Positions 14,087 through 23,313 of a stretch of 64,000 nucleotides of DNA are shown in pieces. Numbering within the stretch: the stretch's first letter is position 1; each line of letters begins with the position of its first letter. The position numbers were made by a program, and so were the translations under genes. The notes under the pieces are model-generated. The model was not told where the DNA came from, did no database searches, and was given only the letters and a program-made list of their open reading frames with translations. This DNA comes from Actinostola sp. cb2023. Its lineage: Eukaryota; Cnidaria; Anthozoa; Actiniaria; Actinostolidae. The stretch is taken from NCBI GenBank assembly GCA_033675265.1, contig JAUJYZ010001373.1, forward strand, positions 45,001 through 109,000, given 5' to 3'.

Positions 14087-16829
14087 GGGCACTTAACATT
14101 TGACCAGACAATGAGACCAGTCTGTCTGCAGATATTAATAACAAAACACACTCGTCTAGATGGGTCTGATAATCAAGACCTTCCAGACATATCTTAGGTG
14201 TCCACGGTTTTCTTAGTTCGCCTGTAACCTTCTTCAAGAAGGCAGCTGCTTTAAGCGATGTTATTAAAATCAGCAGACAGACCTGAGTCAGTCAAGTGGA
14301 ACGCACCCCAAGTGAATAACTCAATGCATAACCCATTATTCTAATACTTGTTGATGTTCTACATACCTTCATACCCATCATACTATAAGACTTGCCAGCT
14401 CCTGTTTGACCATAAGCAAAGATGCAGGCATTGTAGCCTTCGAATGCTGCTTTGAGCACATCTAATCCTAAATCTTGGAATACCTTCAAAAAGAACCACA
14501 AATACAGTGTGTCAACATACTGAAAAATAACATTATAAAAATATCATTTTAATTTTCTTAAGAAAATGAAATAAGTTCAAAGCATACAGATAATCAAATT
14601 TATAAATTAATGATACTTACAGTGCATCGCTAAAAACCGTGACCACCTGTAATGTACTCGCACACGTCTGTCTCAACTTAAAACAATAGAATGTCTTGTC
14701 ATGTCGAAAGCTGATTGGCTGATGACAGCGACATTAAGGTGGTCGTAGTTTTTAGCATTGCATTATAAATAATTATTATTTATAATCTGGCTCAAGCCGT
14801 TCATTCATAATTCATAAATTTATCACAATAGATAATTTTAATTAAAAGTACTCAAATTGCCAATAATCAAGAATTGCAACAATACTCCAGTTTCAAGTTG
14901 TTCAGGCTGCTACAAAAGACACATTTGCCTCAATGCAGAGAATAACCTTGGAAGTGAAACATGTTTATAGTCTACTGTCACATTCTCGTTGGTATTTGTG
15001 AATAATTTACAATGGAATTGAAGCCAAGGCTGCATCTTTTGTCAAGGATAACGAAGGTGTCTAAACAACTAAAACTGTTAACATATAACATTTTGGTACA
15101 GACTAACTCACACTTATACACACTGTATTTTAGTGCAATATTATGATCTTTGGTCAACATTTTATGCTGAAGCTTCTAGAATTAAGCAATACGTCCAGTT
15201 TCCAGTTGATTCAGACACTGCTGTACTTCTTGACTTATTCAATGAAATTTTTCCAAATGATTTGTTCAAAAATTATTACCAAAAATCGTAAAGTTGCTGG
15301 TGACACGAGGACTTACAACTGCCGCTTCTAATTAAAACACTGCTTGACAAAAGACACATTTCTTCAGGGCCTCAAGTCAGAGAATAACCAGTGGAATTAT
15401 AAAATGTTTCTATTGTCTAATATATCAGTACTTTTTATGTTCTCATTGATGTTTGTGAATCGATTCAACGCTAACCCTGAGTAATGTCTTTTGGCAAGGA
15501 ATAGAGTAGTGCCCCAGAACTGGAGCGTTTGGAATGGATATCGTAGACGAATTTAAAGTTATACAATGTACACTGTAGCTCAGTGCTCTTATACAGTCAT
15601 TCTCAAAAAGGTTGTCCAGATGAAAAGACTACAATACTACAATAAAGTCACGTGATTCATTATGTATTTAATTTCCTCGTATGGAATTTCAATTTGAAAT
15701 GCAAAAGTACAAAATGTACATGGCATTGTGAGAACTGAATGTGATGGCACTAGTATCAACTCACAGTTCCACACGCAGAAGAATCACGTGACTTTATTGT
15801 ACTCTTTTCATCTGGATAACCTTTTTGAGATAGCTTGCAGACAAAATCTGACATTTTGAAAATTAGTCTACAGCCATAAGAAATGTTCGCTACTGCAGTA
15901 CTGTACATACTTTATTATACAATTTTGCAGGGGTTTAGAAACAGATTAAGGTTAATATAATAATAATAAGTTTTATTTTTATAGCGCTAATTCCGTAAAG
16001 TCCATTAGCGCTTTACAAGTAATTAAAATTACTGGGATAAATGGTTCCTACATGTAACATACAATACAATACAATACAATACATACAATACATACATGTA
16101 TATTCAGCAAATTGCTGAGTCTTTCTACATGCTAAACCACACAAGAGAATTCTACTTGCAGTAAAGATACATTTGGTACTGTACTCAAGTGCACTTTGCC
16201 CTTTGGGTGAACCAGGCATCTTGTACATTTCAGTTTCTATCATGGGCATAACGCTGATTTACTGTTTAAATTGACTTAATGAAAACAAAAGACATCATAT
16301 ATACATTATTTATTCAATAGAAGTGTAAACAATGTTTACATACAAGCAAACATTGAGTTGGGATTGCATGTTCAAGAACTATATATAATAATAATAATAA
16401 TAATAATAGTAGTAATAATAATAATGGAAACTTTATTTCATGTATTTTTTACACAAACAATTGCAAATCTCACTACATGTAGGTAATTTACAATTGACTA
16501 CTTGAACTCGAAAATATAATTAACAAAAAGAAAATGGTAACATAAGTATATTTATATATATCAATAAAACATTTAAAACTTCATTAATTCGGGATTAAGC
16601 CAGTCCTTATTTCTACAACAGAAAATATAATATGTTGACCTGATAATAATATTACTTATTTTTCTAACAATATACTTTTGTTGTTTTCTTTCTAAACCTA
16701 TTTCTTTTAACATTTCGATAAATTCTGCGGATTCTTTCGCAAATACACCTAAAGTGCTGATTGACAAGTTGACGAACTTTACTTCTTTATATTGATTCTT
16801 CTGTTGGTTGACAGTTTCCAGATATTTGC

Positions 16830-16877
<48 letters not shown>

Positions 16878-16894
16878 GTAGTAATGGAAACTTT

Positions 16895-16945
<51 letters not shown>

Positions 16946-16972
16946 GTAGTAATAATAATAATAATAGTAATA

Positions 16973-17009
<37 letters not shown>

Positions 17010-17025
17010 GTAGTAATAATAATAA

Positions 17026-17060
<35 letters not shown>

Positions 17061-17894
17061 AATAAAAAAATCAATCGTATATTACAATATAACAAGACGC
17101 TCAATGAGCGTACACTCGGGCTTATGACAAGGACAATGTCAGTTGCGTGAGGAGAGACCTGACAATGACTGACAGTTGCGTGACGAGGGAGACTGTATAT
17201 ACATGTATGTGTCGAGTTCATTTGATTTGCCTTTGACTTTGAGTTCATTTGATTACCTTTTGACTTTGAGTTCAATTGATTTGATTTTGATGAGTTCGTG
17301 TAAAGGCCCCCTCTCTAGCTTCAGATCCCGAAACGTCGAGTTTGGAATCGAGTTCGAGTTCGGGTTCGAGTTACGGTTCGAACGTCGAATAAAACAAGGA
17401 CATCATCTTCAATACAATATCATTTCTCTGACGTCATGACAATCAGTGACAGTTGAGTGACGAGGGAGACTATGAGTCGGATGAGTACGAACATGATACG
17501 TCTTGAGGTTGCATAGGTCAGATGGTTCCGATAACGCCCTCGCGTTACGACAGTCAGGCAGCAAGCAAAGCGATATTAGCTATCTAAACAAAATCTACTG
17601 AAAAATCAAACCCTTGCTCTCTAGCTTCAGAGACATAATACGAAGCTGCTCAGTAACGGATTATTAACGACATGTTGCTTTCAAAACTAAGATTCATAAT
17701 CTACTTTAGTCCTGTGTGTGTGGTTTGTTCTTATCTGCTGAGTAATCTTGAAACTCGATACGATTAAATACGTCGCATACTTTCGTCATTCTTGAGCCGA
17801 AGAAAACTACTACTACCGAAAAACGCATTTTCTAACTCGGGCGGCCTACGGCCTGGGCCCGAGTAATAAAGTAGCTACTAAATAATAATGAATA

Positions 17895-17937
<43 letters not shown>

Positions 17938-17940
17938 GTA

Positions 17941-17973
<33 letters not shown>

Positions 17974-17997
17974 GTAGTAATAATAATAATAATAGTA

Positions 17998-18033
<36 letters not shown>

Positions 18034-18134
18034 GTATAATAATAATAATTATAATTTTTTTTATTTTTTTTTTAATTTTTAATAATAAAATCAATCGTAT
18101 ATTACAATATAATAAAGTAGCTACTAAATAATAA

Positions 18135-18174
<40 letters not shown>

Positions 18175-18175
18175 G

Positions 18176-18227
<52 letters not shown>

Positions 18228-18230
18228 GTA

Positions 18231-18263
<33 letters not shown>

Positions 18264-18288
18264 GTAGTAATAATAATAATAATAATAG

Positions 18289-18325
<37 letters not shown>

Positions 18326-18427
18326 GTAGTAATAATAATAATTATAATTTTTTTTAATTTTTTTTAATTTTTAATAATAAAATCAATCGTATATTACAAT
18401 ATAATAAAGTAGCTACTAAATAATAAT

Positions 18428-18460
<33 letters not shown>

Positions 18461-21371
18461 TACAACCGATGGAGGACTTTTTCAGGCATATGAAAGGCGC
18501 CCATGGCAGCTGAGCTCTCTTACAATCATGAGGAGTTAGTATCTTAGGATGCGTTCGATTGACCTTATTCCTGAATAGGAATACTTGGAATAATACGGAA
18601 TGTCCGTTCAATTGAGTCTGTTCTGATTACGGAATAAGCGGAATATATTCCAAACATTCTGCTCATCATACAAGCATCAAGAGTTCCAGACTTGCGGTAC
18701 GCACACAATGTATTATGAGATTATTACAAAGGAAAAGTGAGCACCAATTCTAGACACAGGGAGCCCAAGCTATGTTTTTGCTCACTTGGTGAGTCGGGGT
18801 TGTAATACGTATTCCATATATGGCATGAGCGTATAGCGGTCCCTAACAAGTGAATAGAAGCACTTAACAAGCGAATGGCGACCCATTTTTTTATTTCCTA
18901 GGATTGGACTTAGAATTTTTTTAAATTACCAATTATTAAAACTTCTTAACCTTTTAAAACTGTATATCAAATCTGAAACTCGAATAATCAAATTAATCAC
19001 TTTATAGCCTGCCCCATCCCTAACCCTAAACCTAACCCTCCGCTTTAACGCACTTGACCACGAGGGATTACGCTGCCAAACTCTGCATTTTTTCTAGCTT
19101 TTGAAAATATTTTGCATTGCAAATACCTATTAGTCAAATTGGGGCCGCTATTTGCTTGTTAGTGGCCGCTATGTTATGGGCCGCTATACACTTGCACGCT
19201 TTTACCATATATGGAATACGTATTACAACCCCACTGCACTTGGTGCTCACTTTTCCTTTGTAATAATCTCACAATGCATTGCGCGCGTACCGGAAGTCTG
19301 GAACTCTTGGTGCTTGTATAGCAGAATGCTTGGAATATTCCGGAATAATGACGTCATCCGTCTGACCCAGAATCTGGAATTATTCCTATTCTGGAATAAG
19401 GTCAGGTCAATCGAACGCACCCTTTATAGTGTGTTATGCCTCCAGTTTGAAGTAGGCTGTTGAACCAGGTAACAATCCCCTACTCTTATGAAGAGTTCAA
19501 CAGGTCTTTTAATATACGTAAACTATGCACTGTCAAACTAAATGAAGGAAAGAGCCATAAGTAGTTACATTGCTCTAAACACTTTAATGGGAGCATGCAT
19601 CAAGAATTGCAATGTACAGTATACTAGTGTTGAACTAAAAAAAAACACACTTTGCACAACGTCATATTAAAATACATGTACATGTAGGTGTGCATTTGTA
19701 CCAAAATCTCACGTACATGTACACATAAAGAGCTTGAGCTGCAAAAAGGTTTGGCTAATGGACTTTACGGAATTAGCGCTATAAAAATAAAACTTATTAT
19801 TATTATTATTATTATTTCAAATGTCAAATATGTAAATATACAAGACAAATTTAAATATATTTTTTTACAATAATAAAAACAATCAAAGACAGCCTTCTGT
19901 ATTTTTATCTGATTCCGAGGCATGATATATCCTAACTCAAAACCACACGACAATGTATGTAACAATACAGGTTTAGACCCACTGTATAAAGGCCAATAAT
20001 CACTGTGAACAATGCACTTTGGAGGTCCATTCTGAATGCATCTTTGACTTAAGTCAATAAATAAAAGAAATGGAAAGGAAAGTATTATGTTACAGAAAGG
20101 AATCAATGAATCACAATTACAGCCAATTTACTTTTTTTTGTAAGGACAAGGCTTTGACAAATCCAATTGACTATGCACCAAATCATGAATGTGGATAGAA
20201 TAAGCTCTGTTTGTTTGACTGACAACAAGGTCCTTTTAGGGGGTCAAAGAAGATCAAAAATTCATAAGCTAAAAAGATTCTTTGTATTTCAAACCATTAA
20301 ATTATCCAATTTTAGAAGTCAGCCCAAATTCGTTTGCTGAACAAAAGCCTTGATCCAAATCGCCATCTCAAAACGACTCATTCAAATTACAAAATCCAAG
20401 TAAATGTACATTTTACAAATTGCACTCATCGGAAATGTACATGACAACAAATTTAAAATCCACACCGAAGCAATTAGAGATGCATATTGCGATGTTGTGC
20501 GTATAAAGGGATTGAGTTTTCCTTGCAAAACGATATTAGCTGTCCAAGAAGTCTAGTGTTCTTGGGTGTCATAATCTCAGCTGAAATCCAAGCGAAACAT
20601 AATTTCAGCTGGAGACAGCGACAAGCTCGTACGATACCCGATTCAGCCGGTGTTTATATTATGTATGTTTACAGTCGGGAAAATGAATGGTTTCAAATGA
20701 CGAAGGATGGTGTTTGAATCCAAAAAGTTAACCTTACGAAGCCTCAATGAGAAAATTAGTACACTCTAGAAGAAATTCGATGATTGCATGTTATGGATTC
20801 AATGATTTGTAAGTGCGTGGCTGTGTTTCTTGATCGATGACGTTCATATCATGCACCGGTTCAGCTTCCTTTCCGAGGGAGTAAAGCAAAACGAGTGAGT
20901 AAGCGAGAAGATAGATAGATAGATCCTACCCCAAACGCTACATTAACAACAGTCAAACAAAGAAACTCTCACAGTCACTATAAACTCAAAAGAAGGATTA
21001 CAGTACCTGTTCCTGGGATGCAAAGTGTTTGTCTGAACTGTCGGCCGACCAATACGAGAAATCAAAGGTAAAGTTTTTCTTGTCGTCGCCACTAGCACCT
21101 GGTGCCTGGAGAGAAAACGTCTCATTCACTCACACAGACAACACATACTAGCATTTCTGCAACGCTGGTACTTACATGGAAGTTGTGGATGACAGTCTTC
21201 TTGTCCTCCATGTGAATGCAGGTTTTTGCATCCATGCCTCGCTCCCTGAATGAGGAACAAGAGTTACAAATGTACCATATCTTACACTTGATTTTCGAGC
21301 GATTCACTTCGACATGTTACGTACCTCTTGTTGAGGGGCCTGACACGGACCGCAACTTTGACAGAAGCCAT
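1..21371 (-). CDS. KIF16B: Kinesin-3 motor protein, KIF16B-like, copy A (5' and middle part of gene)
   Basis: A microtubule plus-end motor of the kinesin-3 family. Exons in gene order: 21371-21325, 21245-21176, 21105-21007, 14483-14367, 9517-9485, 9329-9268, 8628-8516, 8228-8159, 7186-7114, 6501-6434, 5694-5594, 5437-5312, 4711-4614, 4506-4429, 1421-1287, 594-475, 181-130, 64-1. All introns begin GT and end AG and the frame is kept at every junction. The product starts [15 protein letters not shown]. It has the P-loop GQTGAGKS at about residues 97-104, switch I NDVSSRSH at 212-219, switch II DLAGSE at 247-252, the motor end [14 protein letters not shown], then an FHA domain from about residue 445. 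The FHA segment ([20 protein letters not shown]) resembles vertebrate KIF16B as I remember it, which in family terms suggests transport of early endosomes. The coiled coil and any PX domain lie beyond position 1. No stop or frameshift was seen, so it looks functional. Other kinesin-3 types (KIF13, STARD9) are less likely. Confidence 0.88.
130..181 (-). CDS. Copy A exon 17 (FHA)
   Basis: Encodes [17 protein letters not shown] plus one base of Val. Same 52-nt length and phase as copy B exon 14. Confidence 0.9.
475..594 (-). CDS. Copy A exon 16 (FHA start)
   Basis: 40 codons: [20 protein letters not shown] then [20 protein letters not shown]. The length equals copy B exon 13, and the block is the start of the FHA domain. 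Confidence 0.92.
631..1071. repeat. GGA/GGATGGAAGGA purine tandem array
   Basis: About 440 bp of near-pure purine on the plus strand (units of GGAAGGAT, GGACAGAA, GGATGGAT). It lies in the copy A intron between exons 15 and 16, where the transcribed RNA would be pyrimidine-rich. Long open frames of S-x-H-P-S or K-D-G-W repeats on both strands are products of the repeat. Confidence 0.95.
1287..1421 (-). CDS. Copy A exon 15
   Basis: 45 codons ending [20 protein letters not shown] and KIIE, matching copy B's [10 protein letters not shown]. The acceptor ACCATCAG|AAT is my choice because it keeps phase 0. The first few residues before GEAE are less certain than the rest. Confidence 0.85.
1470..1799. 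repeat. GTT/GCT trinucleotide-rich tract
   Basis: Imperfect GTTGTTGCTGCTG runs with a duplicated block of about 60 bp (around 1511-1571 and 1593-1656), ending in ATC/ACC triplets. Intronic in copy A. Confidence 0.9.
1804..4340. repeat. 25-bp minisatellite, 2.5 kb, in copy A intron 14
   Basis: Unit of about 25 bp built on GGTGGGCAGCAG and TGTTAGTGTT, about 100 copies with many small length variants (TTAG or TTTAG, GTT or GGT). It fills the intron between copy A exons 14 and 15. Base use is extremely skewed, with almost no CT dinucleotide on the plus strand. Confidence 0.96.
4429..4506 (-). CDS. Copy A exon 14 (neck)
   Basis: Encodes [20 protein letters not shown] then LKDRVD, the neck coil that follows the motor. 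Three codons longer than copy B exon 11. Confidence 0.9.
4614..4711 (-). CDS. Copy A exon 13 (end of motor)
   Basis: Encodes [20 protein letters not shown] then [13 protein letters not shown], the last motor helix and start of the neck linker. 98 nt, as in copy B exon 10. Confidence 0.93.
4850..5275. repeat. CAT/ATC triplet-rich tract
   Basis: Irregular CATCATCAT runs mixed with ATTATC and AACATT, in the copy A intron between exons 12 and 13. Open frames here are histidine/isoleucine repeats and not genes. Confidence 0.9.
5312..5437 (-). CDS. Copy A exon 12
   Basis: Encodes [20 protein letters not shown] then [20 protein letters not shown]. It has a longer lysine-rich loop than copy B exon 9 (126 versus 117 nt). 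Confidence 0.92.
5594..5694 (-). CDS. Copy A exon 11
   Basis: Encodes [20 protein letters not shown] then [14 protein letters not shown], the switch II helix and L12 region that contacts the microtubule. 101 nt, as in copy B exon 8. Confidence 0.92.
5966..6420. repeat. 12-bp minisatellite TAGTAGTATGTA
   Basis: More than 20 nearly perfect 12-bp units to about 6180, then a degenerate stretch to 6420. It reaches to within 15 bp of the 3' edge of copy A exon 10 (6434), directly after its splice donor. Confidence 0.95.
6434..6501 (-). CDS. Copy A exon 10 (switch II)
   Basis: Encodes [20 protein letters not shown] then AG, with DLAG completed across the junction to DLAGSE. 68 nt, as in copy B exon 7. 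Confidence 0.92.
6640..7110. other. Copy A intron 9, unique part
   Basis: AT-rich intron sequence between exons 9 and 10. I see no repeat, mobile element or conserved frame in it. Confidence 0.6.
7114..7186 (-). CDS. Copy A exon 9 (switch I)
   Basis: Encodes [20 protein letters not shown] then NFTQ. N-x-x-SSRSH is the kinesin switch I that senses nucleotide state. 73 nt, as in copy B exon 6. Confidence 0.93.
7441..7657. repeat. 63-bp tandem array, left block
   Basis: About 3.5 copies of a 63-bp unit containing GTACCTGTTTTC (plus strand) and TTGTTGCCAATATATAAC. Same unit as 7944-8158. The block is separated from it by an inserted MITE. Confidence 0.95.
7658..7943. mobile_element. MITE, Tc1/mariner-like, TA target duplication
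   Basis: A 286-bp element with inverted termini beginning CAGCTATTTCAAAAAAGGTT and longer internal inverted homology (GCCAAGCCCGAAATG against CATTTCGGGCTTGG). It is flanked by TA on both sides. The uninterrupted neighbouring repeat unit reads CCAATATATAAC, so the insertion and its TA duplication are visible directly. No coding capacity, so it is non-autonomous. Confidence 0.88.
7944..8158. repeat. 63-bp tandem array, right block (abuts exon 8 donor)
   Basis: About 3.4 copies of the 63-bp unit, ending exactly at the copy A exon 8 splice donor, which is part of the repeat. Confidence 0.95.
8159..8228 (-). CDS. Copy A exon 8
   Basis: Encodes [20 protein letters not shown] then NEN and part of Arg, 70 nt like copy B exon 5. 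The donor GAAAACAG|GTACAA is also the first copy of a 63-bp tandem array that fills the following intron (see findings). Confidence 0.88.
8516..8628 (-). CDS. Copy A exon 7
   Basis: Encodes [19 protein letters not shown] then the conserved [12 protein letters not shown]. Its 3' boundary and phase match the end of copy B exon 4. Confidence 0.92.
8629..9267. other. Copy A intron 6
   Basis: Intron between exons 6 and 7. AT-rich. No element or conserved frame recognised. Confidence 0.55.
9268..9329 (-). CDS. Copy A exon 6
   Basis: Encodes [20 protein letters not shown] plus two bases of Ser. It supplies the F-R-T-x-V strand that precedes SYLEIY. Acceptor GACAG|GG, donor AG|GTACAG. Confidence 0.88.
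9485..9517 (-). CDS. Copy A exon 5 (33-nt micro-exon)
   Basis: Eleven codons, [11 protein letters not shown], matching the invariant GLIPRIC segment of kinesin-3 motors. Acceptor TTTTGTAG|G, donor CAG|GTGAGG, phase 0 on both sides. Without it the motor would lack a conserved segment, so a real exon is well supported despite its size. Confidence 0.87.
9561..10062. repeat. 62-bp minisatellite, eight near-identical copies
   Basis: Unit GCATAAACTAATTAACTTTG followed by TTTTACTCAGCC and TATATAGAATAT, 62 bp. Eight copies look identical by eye, so the array is young or recently homogenised. It begins about 45 bp upstream, in gene sense, of copy A micro-exon 5. Confidence 0.96.
10063..11880. other. 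Copy A intron 4, AT-rich stretch
   Basis: About 1.8 kb without a gene. A SINE-like tail (AGCGCTATATAAATTTTATT then ATT runs) lies at about 10095-10140. A short dispersed repeat ending GAATAGAACACAGTATTG near 11820-11895 recurs near 60030-60116. Nothing else recognised. Confidence 0.55.
11920..12340. repeat. ATTC/ATCC tetranucleotide array, first block
   Basis: Degenerate CATTCATCCAT repeats in copy A intron 4. Open frames of H-S-F-I-H-P come from the 4-bp unit and are not genes. Confidence 0.95.
12445..12527. mobile_element. Retroposon 3' tail
   Basis: TTTTGCGCAATATAAGAAAT followed by AAATT and (ATT)n. The form is typical of SINE or LINE 3' ends that finish in a short triplet tail. It sits between the two blocks of the ATTC array. 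Confidence 0.45.
12528..13832. repeat. ATTC-rich composite minisatellite, 1.3 kb
   Basis: Higher unit of roughly 45-65 bp made of (ATTC)n, then ATACATCC, then CTTCATCCCTCTATCTTCC, repeated about 25 times with variable numbers of ATTC. Intron 4 of copy A. Confidence 0.95.
13860..14090. mobile_element. Possible LINE/SINE 3' end
   Basis: About 200 bp of unique sequence ending AATAAAGTT and (ATT)9 (around 14050-14083). The polyadenylation-like AATAAA followed by a triplet tail suggests a retroposed element. Family not recognised. Confidence 0.4.
14367..14483 (-). CDS. Copy A exon 4 (P-loop)
   Basis: 39 codons carrying [20 protein letters not shown] followed by S, the ATP-binding P-loop. The donor after MMGMK reads AAG|GTATGT. 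Copy B has no intron here. Confidence 0.93.
14620..14765. mobile_element. Short inverted-repeat element (MITE)
   Basis: Termini CAGTGCATCGCTAAAAACCG and, inverted at the right, GCAATGCTAAAAACTACGAC, each followed by ACCACCT. A TA precedes the left end. About 145 bp, no coding capacity. Probably Tc1/mariner-derived. Confidence 0.65.
15601..15830. mobile_element. MITE with about 50-bp inverted termini
   Basis: Left end TCTCAAAAAGGTTGTCCAGA and right end inverted TCTCAAAAAGGTTATCCAGA, continuing through GTCACGTGATTC. 230 bp. The TCAAAAAGGTT core is shared with the MITE at 7658-7943, so the two are probably related. Confidence 0.75.
15955..16260 (-). mobile_element. SINE-like element, inverted relative to about 19740-19803
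   Basis: AATAATAAGTTTTATTTTTA then TAGCGCTAATTCCGTAAAGT. The inverse of the same roughly 50 bp appears at 19752-19803. In minus-strand sense it ends in an A-rich then (TTA)n tail, as retroposons do. Confidence 0.6.
16384..17060. repeat. AAT microsatellites and poly-T
   Basis: (AAT)n blocks at 16384-16424 and 16830-17025, then about 25 T residues at 17026-17052. Between them (16430-16800) is intron sequence with no recognised content. Confidence 0.9.
17093..17864 (-). mobile_element. Palindrome-ended DNA element, copy 1
   Basis: The left end in the window carries the palindrome ACGCTCAATGAGCGT followed by ACTCGGGC. The right end is a hairpin of CTCGGGC, a GGCC-rich loop and GCCCGAG. Flanks match the uninterrupted sequence at about 18073-18125 and 18366-18420, giving an empty site with only a TA or TAA duplicated. 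No transposase seen. About 770 bp. Related copies at 22306-23136 (inverted) and 28755-32395. Confidence 0.75.
17880..18465. repeat. AAT microsatellite with duplicated roughly 290-bp segment
   Basis: (AAT)n blocks separated by two copies (18073-18130 and 18366-18423) of a spacer containing AATCAATCGTATATTACAAT. The block pattern AATAATAGTAGTAATAAT recurs in both halves. Confidence 0.85.
18546..19424. mobile_element. Foldback/MITE element, about 880 bp
   Basis: Inverted ends GGATGCGTTCGATTGACC (left) and GGGTGCGTTCGATTGACC (right, inverted). Inverted homology continues inward through AAAGGAAAAGTGAGCACCAA and GTTGTAATACGTATTCCATA. The centre is unrelated and non-coding. The target duplication is not clear. 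It lies in copy A intron 3. Confidence 0.8.
21007..21105 (-). CDS. Copy A exon 3
   Basis: 33 codons. Contains [13 protein letters not shown], the conserved F-x-F-D-x-x-Y/F-x-S strand of kinesin-3 motors. It is five codons shorter than copy B exon 3, the difference lying in the variable loop at its start. Followed by a 6.5-kb intron. Confidence 0.9.
21176..21245 (-). CDS. Copy A exon 2
   Basis: Completes the Arg codon and encodes 23 residues ([16 protein letters not shown]...). Same length (70 nt) and phase as copy B exon 2, with the shared pattern E-x-G-M-x-A-K-T. Confidence 0.9.
21325..21371 (-). CDS. Copy A exon 1 (start codon)
   Basis: Encodes [15 protein letters not shown] plus two bases of an Arg codon, the first beta strand of the kinesin motor including the nucleotide-binding RVRP motif. 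The donor reads AG|GTACGT. The same 47-nt length and the same junction phase occur in copy B exon 1. The ATG follows an A-rich AGAAT context with G at +4. Confidence 0.92.
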
Positions 21372-21760
21372 ATTCTGGCTTGTTTAGGGACGGTATTATT
21401 TCTTTTTGCCGGTCATTCCGTCACCTCGATCAATGATTCCAAAGCTTCTGGATTTATTTTTTCATTTATTCTATTCGGAGCATGCGCAGACCCGATCAAG
21501 TGGATTATTCGTTCCCAGTCTCTTTCGAACCACGCTCAACGTGTAAAGTGAGAAGAAAGAAGAAATGAATGGATGAAAAACAGGAGAAGAAAGAAAGAAC
21601 TACAAACCGGACGAACAAGTAGCTGATCAAAAGCTCTATCAGTTCACGACTTTGTCACTGCCGCCGTTGATCCGAACAAAAATTGTGTATTTTATTCTAC
21701 CATTTGTAACAATTTGTAACAAGTTTTTCGATATATTTTGCCATTAAAGTTTAATTTAAC
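21372..21760. promoter_or_regulatory. Upstream region of copy A
   Basis: Sequence immediately 5' of the copy A start codon. No TATA box. On the gene strand a CTGCGCATGCTCC stretch (about 21479-21491) resembles an NRF1-type site, a common element in TATA-less promoters. The assignment rests on position and this one motif only. Confidence 0.3.
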
Positions 21761-22305
21761 TAGACGCTCTACTAGCGTGAAGTCGGGCTTCTAACTGATA
21801 TGTAGCCTATTTGAACTAAATATAGATATCTTAGTGCGATTAAAACAGTGTTTGGTCGCTCGTTGGGTGACTCGATAGAACATGCTTTCCTTGCAATTTA
21901 CTGCGATTTCACAAACTCAGCGAATCATGAATGACAATGACATACGGTAGTTTATTTGGTACCATAAATATATCCATACAAATACAAATACCGTATACAT
22001 AAACTAGACATCGCAGAGTGATTAAACAATGTTTGGATGAAGTGTAAACATGGGTGTCTGAAAATCTCACAACTGACGTAATTGCATTTTTCTCTTCACT
22101 GCGTGTATCAACTCACTTCGCCGGTTCTAAGTTCTAAAGATGTCTAAACCCTTTGCAGTACTAGTACTGGATTGATAAATCCATATCTCTATGAATTATT
22201 GTGGTTATTTTGAAAACAAGACGACATAACCTTCGATTCCTCCAACAAGGTTTGTGAAGAGTGCGATGTCTCGTGTTGATAAACCATGTCAGTTGTTAAC
22301 TTTTT
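21761..22305. other. Intergenic sequence with a diverged palindromic terminus
   Basis: AGACGCTCTACTAGCGTGAA followed by GTCGGGCTTC at about 21765-21795 resembles the terminus of the palindrome-ended elements but with a different loop. Nothing else recognised. Confidence 0.5.
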
Positions 22306-22353
22306 ACTCGGGCCCAGGCCGCAGGCCGCCCGAGTTAGAAAATGCGGATTTCG

Positions 22354-22391
<38 letters not shown>

Positions 22392-23136
22392 TTTGTTCGG
22401 CTTCAAAATGACGAGTATGCGACGTATTTAATCGTATCCGGAGTTTCAAGATTACTCCGCAGATTTGAAAAGATAAAGGAGACACAGGACTCAAGTAGAT
22501 TATGAATCTTAGTTTTGAAAGCAGCTGTAGATCTTCAAGCTATTAAAAGGTCAGGATTCTAGTTCATGTTCAATGACTAGAAGTGGTAAAAGGACTAGAA
22601 GCTCGCTTGAAATATATTTTTTTTTAAACAAACGCGAGGCCGTTATCGGAACCATCTGACCTATGCAACCTCAAGACGTATCATGTTCGTACTCACCGGA
22701 CTAATAGTCTCCCTCGTCACTCAACTGTCACTGATTGTCATGACGTCAGAGAAATTATATTGTATTGAAGAAGATGTCCTTGTTTTATTCGACGTTCGAA
22801 CCGTAACTCGAACCCGAACTCGATTCCAAACTCGACGTTTCGGGATCTGAAGCTAGAGAGGGGGCCTTTACACAAACTCATCAAAATCAAATCAATTGAA
22901 CTCAAAGTCAAAAGGTAATCAAATGAACTCAAAGGCAAATCAAATGAACTCGACACATACATGTATATACATAGTCTCCCTCGTCACGCAACTGTCAGTC
23001 ATTGTCAGGTCTCTCCTCGCGCAGCTGACATTGTCCTTGTTCTTCAACCAACTGGCATTCATTTTCAAGTACTTCCTCGAACAACTGACATTTTCCTTTT
23101 CACAATGCCCGAGTGAACGCTCATTGAGCGTCTTGT
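22306..23136 (+). mobile_element. Palindrome-ended DNA element, copy 2
   Basis: Begins with the hairpin ACTCGGGC...GCCCGAGT and ends GCCCGAGTGAACGCTCATTG then AGCGTCTTGT. The interior matches copy 1 in inverse orientation over most of its length, including GAACTCATCAAAATC and TCCCTCGTCACGCAACTGTC. A (TAG)n run lies at 22354-22391. Confidence 0.75.
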
Positions 23137-23159
23137 TTGTTATCAATTTAGCTCTCCTT

Positions 23160-23227
23160 AAAATTGTAAAGCGCTATGGACAATTAGTGGATAAGCGCTA
23201 TATAAATATATATTATTATTATTATTA

Positions 23228-23312
<85 letters not shown>
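23160..23312 (+). mobile_element. Retroposon tail and ATT microsatellite
   Basis: GTAAAGCGCTATGGACAATT then AAGCGCTATATAAATATATA and about 30 ATT triplets. The AGCGCTATATAAAT-(ATT)n end is seen repeatedly in the window. Confidence 0.65.

Positions 23313-23313
<1 letters not shown>

Noticed and set aside
14046..14237. 63-codon minus-strand frame with poly-Asn
   Set aside because: Ends in the (ATT)n tract and has no recognisable motif.
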